Positions 1-5,530 of a DNA stretch of 9,024 nucleotides are shown one piece after another. The stretch spans positions 1 to 9,024 of the forward strand of contig JAUVRU010000049.1 in NCBI GenBank assembly GCA_030597485.1, given 5' to 3'. The DNA comes from Anaerolineae bacterium (GTDB lineage: Bacteria > Chloroflexota > Anaerolineae > 4572-78 > NAK82). The notes under the pieces are model-generated. The model was not told the origin of the DNA and ran no database searches. It saw nothing but the letters and a program-made list of their open reading frames with translations. Within the stretch, counting starts at the first letter, position 1; every line of letters starts with the position of its first letter. Both the position numbers and the translations under genes were made by a program.

Positions 1-1268
1 CGCACGAGTGCCAGCCCATGATCCATTCGTACAACGAGACTAACGAAGAGACCTGGGTCAACGAGGGCTTGTCGGAACCGGCCATGGTGCTCAACGGGTA
101 CGACACGGGTGGCGTTGCGTATTCCTTTGCTCGTTGGCCGGATACCCAGCTCAATGCCTGGGGAGACTCAGCCGGTGAGTCTCTCGCGCATTACGGCGCC
201 AGTTTTCTGTTTATGAGTTACTTCCTCGAACAATTTGGCGAAGATATTATGCGCCAGGTGGTTGCTCACCCAGCCAATGGGGCTGGGGGGTTCAATGCGG
301 TGCTGGAGGGTGCGGCGCGGCCGCGCTGCTTTGACGACGTTTTTGCAGATTGGGTGATAGCCAATTACCTGGATGATCCGGAGGTGGGAAAGGGCCGATG
401 GGGCTATCGTGACGTGGCCGTCGATCCCCTGACGCTCGATGCACAGCACGACTCGTATGCGGTAGGGCGGCAGAGCACGGTCAACCAATATGCGGCCGAC
501 TACGTGGAGTTTGTTGGTCAGGGGGAGATAACGATTGTGTTCACCGGGACCACCCAGGTGAAGGTCGCGCCCAACGAGCCGCACAGTGGCAGCTATCAGT
601 GGTGGTCCAACCGTGGTGACGATTCGGACATGATGCTTACCCAGACCTTTGACCTATCAGGCGTGGGTCAGGCAACCCTTCAGTTTTGGGCGTGGTACGA
701 TATTGAGCGGGGATGGGATTTTGCCTACGTGGAGGCTTCCACCGACGGTGGCGTGACCTGGAGCATATTGCCGGGCCTGTACACGACAACTGAGAACGAG
801 AGCGGCAACAGTTTTGGCCATTCCTGGACCGGCGTCTCGGGCGGCGGGGGTGCGCCCCAATGGGTCCATGAGCAGGTGGACCTGACGCCGTACGCCGGGC
901 ACAAGGTGGTGATTCGCTTCGAATACATTACAGATGATGCGGTCAATCGTGTTGGGTTGTTGTTGGATGATTTTGCCGTTCCCGAGATTGGCTATTGGGA
1001 TGATGCAGAGGCTGGTGATAGTGGTTGGCAGGCAGCCGGATTCGCCCGCATCAACAACATCCTGCCCCAGAGGTTCCTGGTTCAGGCCGTCGAGGTAGGG
1101 GACAGTCTTCAAGTGCGACCTATGATGTTAGACCAGGCCAACCGGGGGCAGATCACTGTCACTGGCCTGGGAGATACTGTGGATCGGGTGGTACTGGTGA
1201 TCAGCGGGATTACTCGATTCACCAATGAGCCAGCAAACTATAGTTATCAGGCTGATGTTGGCTGGTGA
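1..1268 (+). CDS. Immune-inhibitor-A-like (M6-type) secreted metallopeptidase, C-terminal part, 5' truncated by window edge
   Basis: The reading frame is open from the left edge (codons start at base 3) to TGA at 1266-1268, so the true start and any signal peptide lie outside. The first visible codons read HECQPMIH, then NETNEETWVNEGLSE (about 36-80). This matches the zinc site of M6-like peptidases, where HEFQHMIH is followed by a conserved NEGLSE Glu ligand. Here the second His of HExxH is Pro, so a zinc ligand appears lost. A second module follows at about 565-985, with HSGSYQWWSNRGDDSD, YVEASTDGGVTW, RFEYITDDAV and LLLDDFAVPE. This is the MAM-like beta-sandwich typical of immune inhibitor A proteins. 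A short C-terminal domain (about 1000-1265) ends the protein with no visible anchor. Such proteins are normally exported proteases acting outside the cell. Whether this one is active is doubtful. The family call is firm; the substrate is unknown. Confidence 0.85.
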   Translation, partial: HECQPMIHSYNETNEETWVNEGLSEPAMVLNGYDTGGVAYSFARWPDTQLNAWGDSAGESLAHYGASFLFMSYFLEQFGEDIMRQVVAHPANGAGGFNAVLEGAARPRCFDDVFADWVIANYLDDPEVGKGRWGYRDVAVDPLTLDAQHDSYAVGRQSTVNQYAADYVEFVGQGEITIVFTGTTQVKVAPNEPHSGSYQWWSNRGDDSDMMLTQTFDLSGVGQATLQFWAWYDIERGWDFAYVEASTDGGVTWSILPGLYTTTENESGNSFGHSWTGVSGGGGAPQWVHEQVDLTPYAGHKVVIRFEYITDDAVNRVGLLLDDFAVPEIGYWDDAEAGDSGWQAAGFARINNILPQRFLVQAVEVGDSLQVRPMMLDQANRGQITVTGLGDTVDRVVLVISGITRFTNEPANYSYQADVGW

Positions 1269-1273
1269 TAACA

Positions 1274-1299
1274 GTCGCCCGGCATAGTCGCCGGGAGAC
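1274..1299 (+). terminator. Hairpin after the M6-like gene, possible weak terminator
   Basis: Six base pairs CCCGGC (1278-1283) and GCCGGG (1290-1295) enclose a 6-nt loop. After one G-A mismatch, three more pairs follow (GTC 1274-1276 with GAC 1297-1299). It begins 5 bases after the stop at 1268. No T-run follows, so it is not a classical intrinsic terminator; it may be a 3'-end stabiliser or a factor-assisted site. The rest of the 91-base gap to the next gene shows no convincing promoter. Confidence 0.4.
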
Positions 1300-1346
1300 T
1301 CACTCGGTGTCCGGTTCACTTCTCCATTTAGCCCCAGTATCCATTT

Positions 1347-1351
1347 GGGAG
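1347..1351 (+). promoter_or_regulatory. Ribosome binding site that sets the GTG start at 1360
   Basis: GGGAG at 1347-1351 lies 8 nt before GTG 1360-1362. An in-frame TTG at 1345 overlaps this site and has no Shine-Dalgarno of its own, so GTG 1360 is preferred. Confidence 0.65.
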
Positions 1352-1359
1352 ACGATCCA

Positions 1360-2097
1360 GTGCTTCTGTCCGTCATAATTCCTGTCTACAACGAGAAGGC
1401 CACCGTGCGCGAGATGATACGACGGGTGAGATCCACAGACGTGGTGGTGCCGGTGGATTTCGGTCCCTACAGCAACCAGGGCGGGACGATGCACGTGGAG
1501 AAGGAGATCATCGTGGTAGACGATGGTTCTGAGGACGGCTCCCGCCAGATTGTGGAGGAGGAAGCGTCGGTCGGAAACGTGCGCGGGTTCTACCACGAAC
1601 GCAACCTGGGGAAAGGGGCCGCGGTTCGCACCGGATTTCAACATGCGACCGGTGACTGTCTGGTGATCCAGGATGCTGACCTGGAATATGACCCCCGCGA
1701 TTTCAAGTTGCTGTTGCAGCCGATTCTCGAAGGGCGTGCCGACATCGTGTACGGTTCTCGCTTTCGGGGCGGACCCACCAAGGCCATGTTCTTTTCCCAC
1801 ATGCTAGGCAATCAGTTCCTGACATTGGTGACCAACATTCTCTACGATACCATCATCACCGATATGGAAACAGGCTACAAGTGCTTTCGGACAGAGGTGA
1901 TTCGGGGTATTCCGCTGCGCTCCCGAGGCTTTGAGTTCGAGCCAGAGGTGACGGCCAAGGTGCTCAAGCGAGGATACCGCATCTACGAGGTGCCTATCAC
2001 GTACACTGGACGCGAGTTTGAGGAAGGGAAAGAAATCACCTGGTGTGACGGCTTCAAGGCGCTGTGGACCTTGGTGAAGTATCGCCTTGTGGATTAG
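1360..2097 (+). CDS. Family 2 glycosyltransferase, DPM1-like soluble form
   Basis: A 245-residue protein from GTG 1360, with no membrane segments. It is a GT-A fold enzyme that transfers a sugar from a nucleotide sugar to an acceptor, possibly a polyprenyl phosphate, at the cytoplasmic membrane. Visible motifs are VIIPVYNE (residues 5-12), [10 protein letters not shown] (52-61, nucleotide binding), [12 protein letters not shown] (about 81-92), QDADLEYDP (104-112, the metal-binding DxD region) and YGSRF (131-135). The [18 protein letters not shown] and [16 protein letters not shown] segments match the C-terminal half of bacterial DPM1-like enzymes that lack membrane anchors. Between the first helix and VVDDGS there is an unusually long segment (about residues 25-47, including FGPYSNQGG). 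The gene follows the M6-like gene by 91 bases and converges on the HAD phosphatase gene. Family assignment is strong; donor and acceptor are unknown. If TTG 1345 were used, the protein would be 250 residues. Confidence 0.9.
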   Translation: MLLSVIIPVYNEKATVREMIRRVRSTDVVVPVDFGPYSNQGGTMHVEKEIIVVDDGSEDGSRQIVEEEASVGNVRGFYHERNLGKGAAVRTGFQHATGDCLVIQDADLEYDPRDFKLLLQPILEGRADIVYGSRFRGGPTKAMFFSHMLGNQFLTLVTNILYDTIITDMETGYKCFRTEVIRGIPLRSRGFEFEPEVTAKVLKRGYRIYEVPITYTGREFEEGKEITWCDGFKALWTLVKYRLVD

Positions 2098-2129
2098 GAT
2101 CGCCGGGGATGGGTGCTGGTGTACCAGAA

Positions 2130-2156
2130 GGGGGCTCCCCCGCGTTGGGCGCGGGG
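2130..2156. terminator. GC-rich hairpins between convergent genes, candidate bidirectional terminator
   Basis: CCCCGCG (2138-2144) and CGCGGGG (2150-2156) form a perfect 7-bp stem around loop TTGGG. The C-run also pairs with the G-run at 2130-2134, so two alternative hairpins share the same strand. The site lies in the 77-base gap between the plus-strand glycosyltransferase stop (2097) and the minus-strand phosphatase stop (2175), where termination in both directions is expected. Neither side has a strong T-run, so termination strength is uncertain. Confidence 0.55.
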
Positions 2157-2174
2157 TAATGGTCGTGGCTGTAC

Positions 2175-2999
2175 TTACCTGATCAGCCCCGGCAGATCTC
2201 CCACATTTTCGATGACGAAATCCGGCGGCGAGTCCATACGGGCGACGTCGTCCCGGGTGGAAACGCCAGTCAGCACAACAGCGGTTATCATGCCAGCTTT
2301 CTGTCCCATTCGGATATCGGTCTCAAGCCGGTCTCCTACCATCATGCAGCGTTCAGGCGGCAGATCCATCTGTTCGATGGCCACCTGCGTGATCAAAGGT
2401 GACGGCTTGCCCGCTACCAACTCCACTGAGCGACCAGTGATGTGCTCCAGGGCAGCAATGGTGGCGCCGGCATCGGGAATCTCGCCGTTTGGCATTGGGC
2501 ACGCTTTGTCCGCATTGGTTGCCAGGAAGCGAGCGCCTCTGCGAAGCGCCTGGTAGGCAGTGTTCAGTTTACGGTAGTCCAAGGTGCGGTCGAACGCCAC
2601 CACCACGGCGTCGATACCGGTGGCATCTATCACCTGCCGGGGGTCTTGTTCCCCGAACTCGTCCAGCACTGTCAGACCGTGTCCTCGCAATTCTGCCACC
2701 AGAGTAGGTTCCCCGATCACGTATAGCCGCAGGTGCGGCTCCGTGCGTGCCAGGTGCCGGCCCAGAACAAAAGCGGATGTGATCACCTCATTCGGGTGTG
2801 TCGGAATCCCCAGCCGTGTCAGCTTGCGGGCATAGGCCTGGCGGGGTTCCAGCGGCTTATTGCTGACGAAGACCACCCGTTTGTTCCGGTTGCGCAGGTC
2901 ACGGATACCTTCAACGGCTCCCGGCAGGGCGGACTCTCCCAGGTAAACTGTTCCGTCCAGATCAAGCACAAAACCATCCACCAGTGTAGTCGTAGCCAT
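2175..2999 (-). CDS. HAD-IIA family phosphatase (AraL/NagD/PGP-like)
   Basis: A 274-residue cytoplasmic phosphatase of the HAD superfamily, subfamily IIA. The nucleophile motif DLDGT is at residues 13-17 (Asp13 nucleophile, Asp15 acid/base), motif II SNK at 46-48, motif III Lys198 in GKPSP, and motif IV GDRLETD at 222-228 (Asp223, Asp228 for magnesium). The TNADKACPMPNGEIPDAG segment (161-178) belongs to the C2a cap-core boundary typical of this group. Length fits AraL and NagD (about 250-275). These enzymes hydrolyse small sugar or glycerol phosphates such as p-nitrophenyl phosphate, phosphoglycolate or glycerol phosphate; the exact substrate cannot be read here. The gene is divergent from the G1P dehydrogenase gene, an arrangement reminiscent of araL-araM in the B. 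subtilis ara operon. ATG 2999 has no clear Shine-Dalgarno, and the promoter places the transcript start only 2-3 nt upstream, so a nearly leaderless mRNA is inferred. Confidence 0.92.
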   Translation of the reverse strand: MATTTLVDGFVLDLDGTVYLGESALPGAVEGIRDLRNRNKRVVFVSNKPLEPRQAYARKLTRLGIPTHPNEVITSAFVLGRHLARTEPHLRLYVIGEPTLVAELRGHGLTVLDEFGEQDPRQVIDATGIDAVVVAFDRTLDYRKLNTAYQALRRGARFLATNADKACPMPNGEIPDAGATIAALEHITGRSVELVAGKPSPLITQVAIEQMDLPPERCMMVGDRLETDIRMGQKAGMITAVVLTGVSTRDDVARMDSPPDFVIENVGDLPGLIR

Positions 3000-3009
3000 A
3001 ATATGGCTA
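2993..3009. promoter_or_regulatory. 17-bp palindrome over the phosphatase start, candidate operator
   Basis: TAGCCATA (2993-3000), a single A (3001), then TATGGCTA (3002-3009) form a perfect 8+1+8 palindrome. It covers the minus-strand ATG (2997-2999), the predicted transcription start (about 3001-3002) and the last base of the minus -10 box. A protein bound here would block the phosphatase promoter. Part of the symmetry is inside codons 1-3, so it could be coincidence. No regulator is identified. Confidence 0.5.
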
Positions 3010-3036
3010 TTCTATTCCGATCCATACGGGTGTCAA
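3009..3036 (-). promoter_or_regulatory. Sigma-70-type promoter for the HAD phosphatase gene
   Basis: On the minus strand, a perfect TTGACA -35 box (3036-3031) is separated by 16 nt from TAGAAT (3014-3009), a 5/6 match to the -10 consensus. The expected start at about 3001-3002 leaves only 2-3 nt before ATG 2999, implying an essentially leaderless transcript. Confidence 0.7.
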
Positions 3037-3065
3037 TTGTCGGCGACTCTGTCTCGTGGTAGAAT
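3037..3065 (+). promoter_or_regulatory. Sigma-70-type promoter for the egsA operon
   Basis: TTGTCG (3037-3042) is followed by a 17-nt spacer and TAGAAT (3060-3065). The -35 box directly abuts the -35 box of the divergent promoter, with no base between them. The predicted start is about 3071-3073, giving a leader of about 13-15 nt that carries the AAGGA ribosome binding site. Both promoters use the same -10 sequence. Confidence 0.65.
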
Positions 3066-3073
3066 GGATCAGT

Positions 3074-3078
3074 AAGGA
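3074..3078 (+). promoter_or_regulatory. Ribosome binding site that sets the ATG start at 3086
   Basis: AAGGA at 3074-3078 sits 7 nt before ATG 3086. The longer in-frame GTG at 3056 lies upstream of the predicted transcript start and inside the promoter, so it is not used if the promoter call is right. Confidence 0.7.
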
Positions 3079-3085
3079 TGAACGC

Positions 3086-4342
3086 ATGGAACCCAGATTG
3101 CCCGTCCATATCGGAAATGCGGCCATATCCAGTCTGGTGCGGTACTGTAGAGACAACCAGATGAATCAGCTTACGCTGGTTGCGGACCAGAACACGTATG
3201 CCGCGCTGGGCGAGTCTGTTGAGCACGCGCTAGGGGAGCATGAATTCGACGTCAACACCATTGTGCTGACTGGTGAGGAGATCATTGCCGACGAGCACTA
3301 TATCGTGCAGGTGTTGCTACAGGCAGACGAGAAAGATCGCGTCTACATCGCGGTCGGCTCAGGAACCATCACCGACATCACTCGCTTTGTCAGCCATCGG
3401 ACCCAAGCCCCGTTCATTTCAGTGCCTACGGCGCCCTCTGTTGATGGGTTCACCTCCATTGGCGCGCCGCTGGTCATTGCCCGTTTGAAGCAGACGATCG
3501 TTACCCAGCCGCCGGTGGCGGTCTTTGCCGACGTGCCCACCTTGTGTGCCGCTCCTCACCGTTTGATTGCGTCTGGCTTTGGGGACATAGTGGGCAAGTT
3601 CACCTCCATAGCTGATTGGAGGCTGGGGAATCTGTTGTGGGATGAGCCATATGACGCGGCTATCGCTCACCGGGCCCGGCAGGCTGCGCAAGCGTGTGCC
3701 AGCCATGCTGGGGGGATAGGCCAGGCCTCCGAGCAGGGGATTCGGTGTCTTATGGACGGACTGATTGAGTCTGGCTTCTGCATGTTGGATTTCGGCAATA
3801 CCAATCCCGCTTCTGGGGCGGAGCATCACGTCTCCCATTATTGGGAAATGAAGCTCTTGTGGGAGAACAGGCCAGCCATTCTTCACGGGGAAAAAGTGGG
3901 CGTGGCCTGCATCCTTGTTGCCCGCTACTACGATCAAATCAGGCAGATGTCGCAGCGGCAAGCAACGGACCGCCTGGATCACGCAGCATTGCCCGACCGT
4001 GAGCAGGAGCTTAGGCGTATCAGAGCGGCGTATGGGCCCATTGCTGAGACACTGATAGGGGAACAGGCCCCGTTCCTGGATATGTCGGGGCACACGTACG
4101 ATTCGCTCAAGCAGAGAATCGTTGATAGTTGGTCGCACATTCAAGAGGTCGCGGCGGCTGTTCCCAGCGCAGAAGAACTCACCAGTATGCTGAAAACGGC
4201 TGGCGCACTGACCGACGCTGCAGATCTTGGCCTGAGCCACGATGAGGTGGCGACGGCTATGCAAATGGCCCACTACTGCCGCAATCGCCTCACTGTTGTC
4301 AAGATTAGCCGCATGCTGGGAATTCACTGGCAAGATGGGTGA
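3086..4342 (+). CDS. egsA: sn-glycerol-1-phosphate dehydrogenase (EgsA/AraM family)
   Basis: A 418-residue cytoplasmic enzyme that reduces dihydroxyacetone phosphate with NAD(P)H to sn-glycerol-1-phosphate. The family belongs to the iron-type alcohol dehydrogenase/dehydroquinate-synthase-like fold. Visible features are the nucleotide-binding GSGTITD (residues 91-97), SVPTAPSVDGFTS (112-124, diagnostic for G1P dehydrogenases), GFGDIVGK with metal ligand Asp167, GAEHHVSHYWE (residues 244-254) supplying a His ligand, and LHGEKVG with His267. All metal ligands expected for the family are present, so it should be active. The C-terminal helical domain is complete; the length is slightly above that of B. 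subtilis AraM. Archaea use this enzyme for ether lipids; in bacteria G1P feeds compounds such as heptaprenylglyceryl phosphate. No G1P prenyltransferase is in this window. It is the first gene of a probable operon with its own promoter, divergent from a HAD phosphatase. The family call is near certain; its product's fate is unknown. Confidence 0.95.
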   Translation: MEPRLPVHIGNAAISSLVRYCRDNQMNQLTLVADQNTYAALGESVEHALGEHEFDVNTIVLTGEEIIADEHYIVQVLLQADEKDRVYIAVGSGTITDITRFVSHRTQAPFISVPTAPSVDGFTSIGAPLVIARLKQTIVTQPPVAVFADVPTLCAAPHRLIASGFGDIVGKFTSIADWRLGNLLWDEPYDAAIAHRARQAAQACASHAGGIGQASEQGIRCLMDGLIESGFCMLDFGNTNPASGAEHHVSHYWEMKLLWENRPAILHGEKVGVACILVARYYDQIRQMSQRQATDRLDHAALPDREQELRRIRAAYGPIAETLIGEQAPFLDMSGHTYDSLKQRIVDSWSHIQEVAAAVPSAEELTSMLKTAGALTDAADLGLSHDEVATAMQMAHYCRNRLTVVKISRMLGIHWQDG

Positions 4343-4351
4343 GACAGGAGA

Positions 4352-5509
4352 ATGTCAGGAGCAAGCCCCCAGACAGAAACGCGCCGGATCGCGTACTTTG
4401 TCACCCCCCATGGCTACGGGCACGCATCGCGGGCCGCAGCCGTGATGGCAGCGTTGCTTGAACTGGATGCCTCAATCCGGTTTGAGATATTCACCCAGGT
4501 GCCTGCCTGGTTCTTCGAGAGCTCACTCGGCGAGTCGTTCGGGTATCACCGGTTGTTGACAGACATCGGATTGGCGCAGAAAACAGCACTGGTCGAGGAT
4601 GTTCCTGAAACAGTGCGCCGCCTGGATACGTTTCTCCCCTTCGATGGTGCCAAGATCAAGCAGCTGGCCAGGTGGTTGAACCGGCTTGATTGCCAATTAG
4701 TCCTGTGTGACATCGCGCCGATGGGAATCGTGGTGGCCCGGGAAGTCGGCATCCCTTCAGTGTTGATTGAGAACTTCACGTGGGACTGGATATATGAAGA
4801 GTATGTTTCGGATGACGGTCGCATGAAGCGACATGTTTCGTATCTGGCGGAGATATTCAACGCAGCCGATTATCACATCCAAACAGAACCCATTTGCCGG
4901 CAGCGACCTGCTGATCTGACGACAGCACCGGTCAGTCGAAGATCCAGAACATCCCGCCGCCAGGTTCGGCAAGCGCTAGGGATACCGGAACAGGCGAAGG
5001 CTGTCCTGGTTACCATGGGGGGCACTCCCTGGCGATACCCGTTTTTGCATAACCTGGCGGACCGGGCAGGGGTTTGCTTGATTATGCCGGGTGCTGATGG
5101 GAAACAGGGACTTGGCGATGGGCGGGTCAACACTCACGACAACCTGGTGCTCTTGCCCCACCACTCGAACTTCTTTCACCCAGACCTGGTGAATGCCAGT
5201 GATGCGGCTATTGGCAAAGTGGGTTATAGCACCATAGCTGAGGTATACTGGAGCGGCGTGCCTTTTGGTTATGTAGCGCGCCGCAAGTTCCGCGAGTCGG
5301 CGCCCCTGGTTAGGTACATTGGGGATGTGTTGCCGGGATTGGCCATAACCGAGGCCCAGATAGAAGACGGAAGTTGGATATCGTTGCTGCCGGACCTCCT
5401 GGCCTTGCCGAGAGTATCACGGCAGGGGGCCAACGGGGCGGACGAGGTGGCACGCTTCATAGGAGGGCTTTTGGAGGTAGTGTCGCAGGCCGGGGAGTGG
5501 CTTCTTTGA
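4352..5509 (+). CDS. GT-B glycosyltransferase resembling the N-terminal domain of L-arabinokinase
   Basis: A 385-residue protein with two Rossmann-like halves and no membrane segment. The N-terminal RIAYFVTPHGYGHASR (12-27) resembles the YxVTGHGxGHATR start of the glycosyltransferase-like half of plant L-arabinokinase. CDIAPMGIVVAREVGIPSVL (119-138) and ENFTWDWIYEEY (140-151) match its next conserved block. The C-terminal half has VLVTMGGTP (218-226), LVLLPHHSNFFHPDLVNASD (265-284) and the donor-site segment GKVGYSTIAE (288-297), as in MurG-like enzymes. No GHMP kinase domain follows, so this is the transferase half alone. It probably transfers a sugar from a nucleotide sugar to a lipid or small acceptor; substrates are unknown. 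It starts 9 nt after the egsA stop, in the same frame. The AGGAG at 4346-4350 is only 1 nt from ATG, too close to be ideal, so translational coupling is likely. A helical, Arg-rich linker (196-206, SRRSRTSRRQV) joins the halves. Confidence 0.85.
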   Translation: MSGASPQTETRRIAYFVTPHGYGHASRAAAVMAALLELDASIRFEIFTQVPAWFFESSLGESFGYHRLLTDIGLAQKTALVEDVPETVRRLDTFLPFDGAKIKQLARWLNRLDCQLVLCDIAPMGIVVAREVGIPSVLIENFTWDWIYEEYVSDDGRMKRHVSYLAEIFNAADYHIQTEPICRQRPADLTTAPVSRRSRTSRRQVRQALGIPEQAKAVLVTMGGTPWRYPFLHNLADRAGVCLIMPGADGKQGLGDGRVNTHDNLVLLPHHSNFFHPDLVNASDAAIGKVGYSTIAEVYWSGVPFGYVARRKFRESAPLVRYIGDVLPGLAITEAQIEDGSWISLLPDLLALPRVSRQGANGADEVARFIGGLLEVVSQAGEWLL

Positions 5510-5530
5510 ACGTCGTTTGGTGACATCCTT

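Noticed and set aside
1315..1343. Promoter TTCACT-N17-TATCCA before the DPM1-like gene
   Set aside because: The match is only 4/6 and 3/6 to consensus, no better than chance in a sequence of this size.
1345..1347. TTG as start of the DPM1-like gene
   Set aside because: The Shine-Dalgarno GGGAG overlaps this codon and is correctly spaced for GTG 1360 instead.
2113..2556. Plus-strand open frame of 147 codons opposite the phosphatase gene
   Set aside because: It shadows the HAD motif IV region. The product is Ser/Arg/Thr rich without a fold signature.
3056..3058. GTG as start of egsA, adding 10 residues
   Set aside because: It overlaps the predicted -10 region and lies upstream of the likely transcript start; ATG 3086 has AAGGA at 7-nt spacing.
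3419..4333. Minus-strand open frame of 304 codons opposite egsA
   Set aside because: It is antisense to a gene with full family motifs and shows no domain pattern or ribosome binding site of note.
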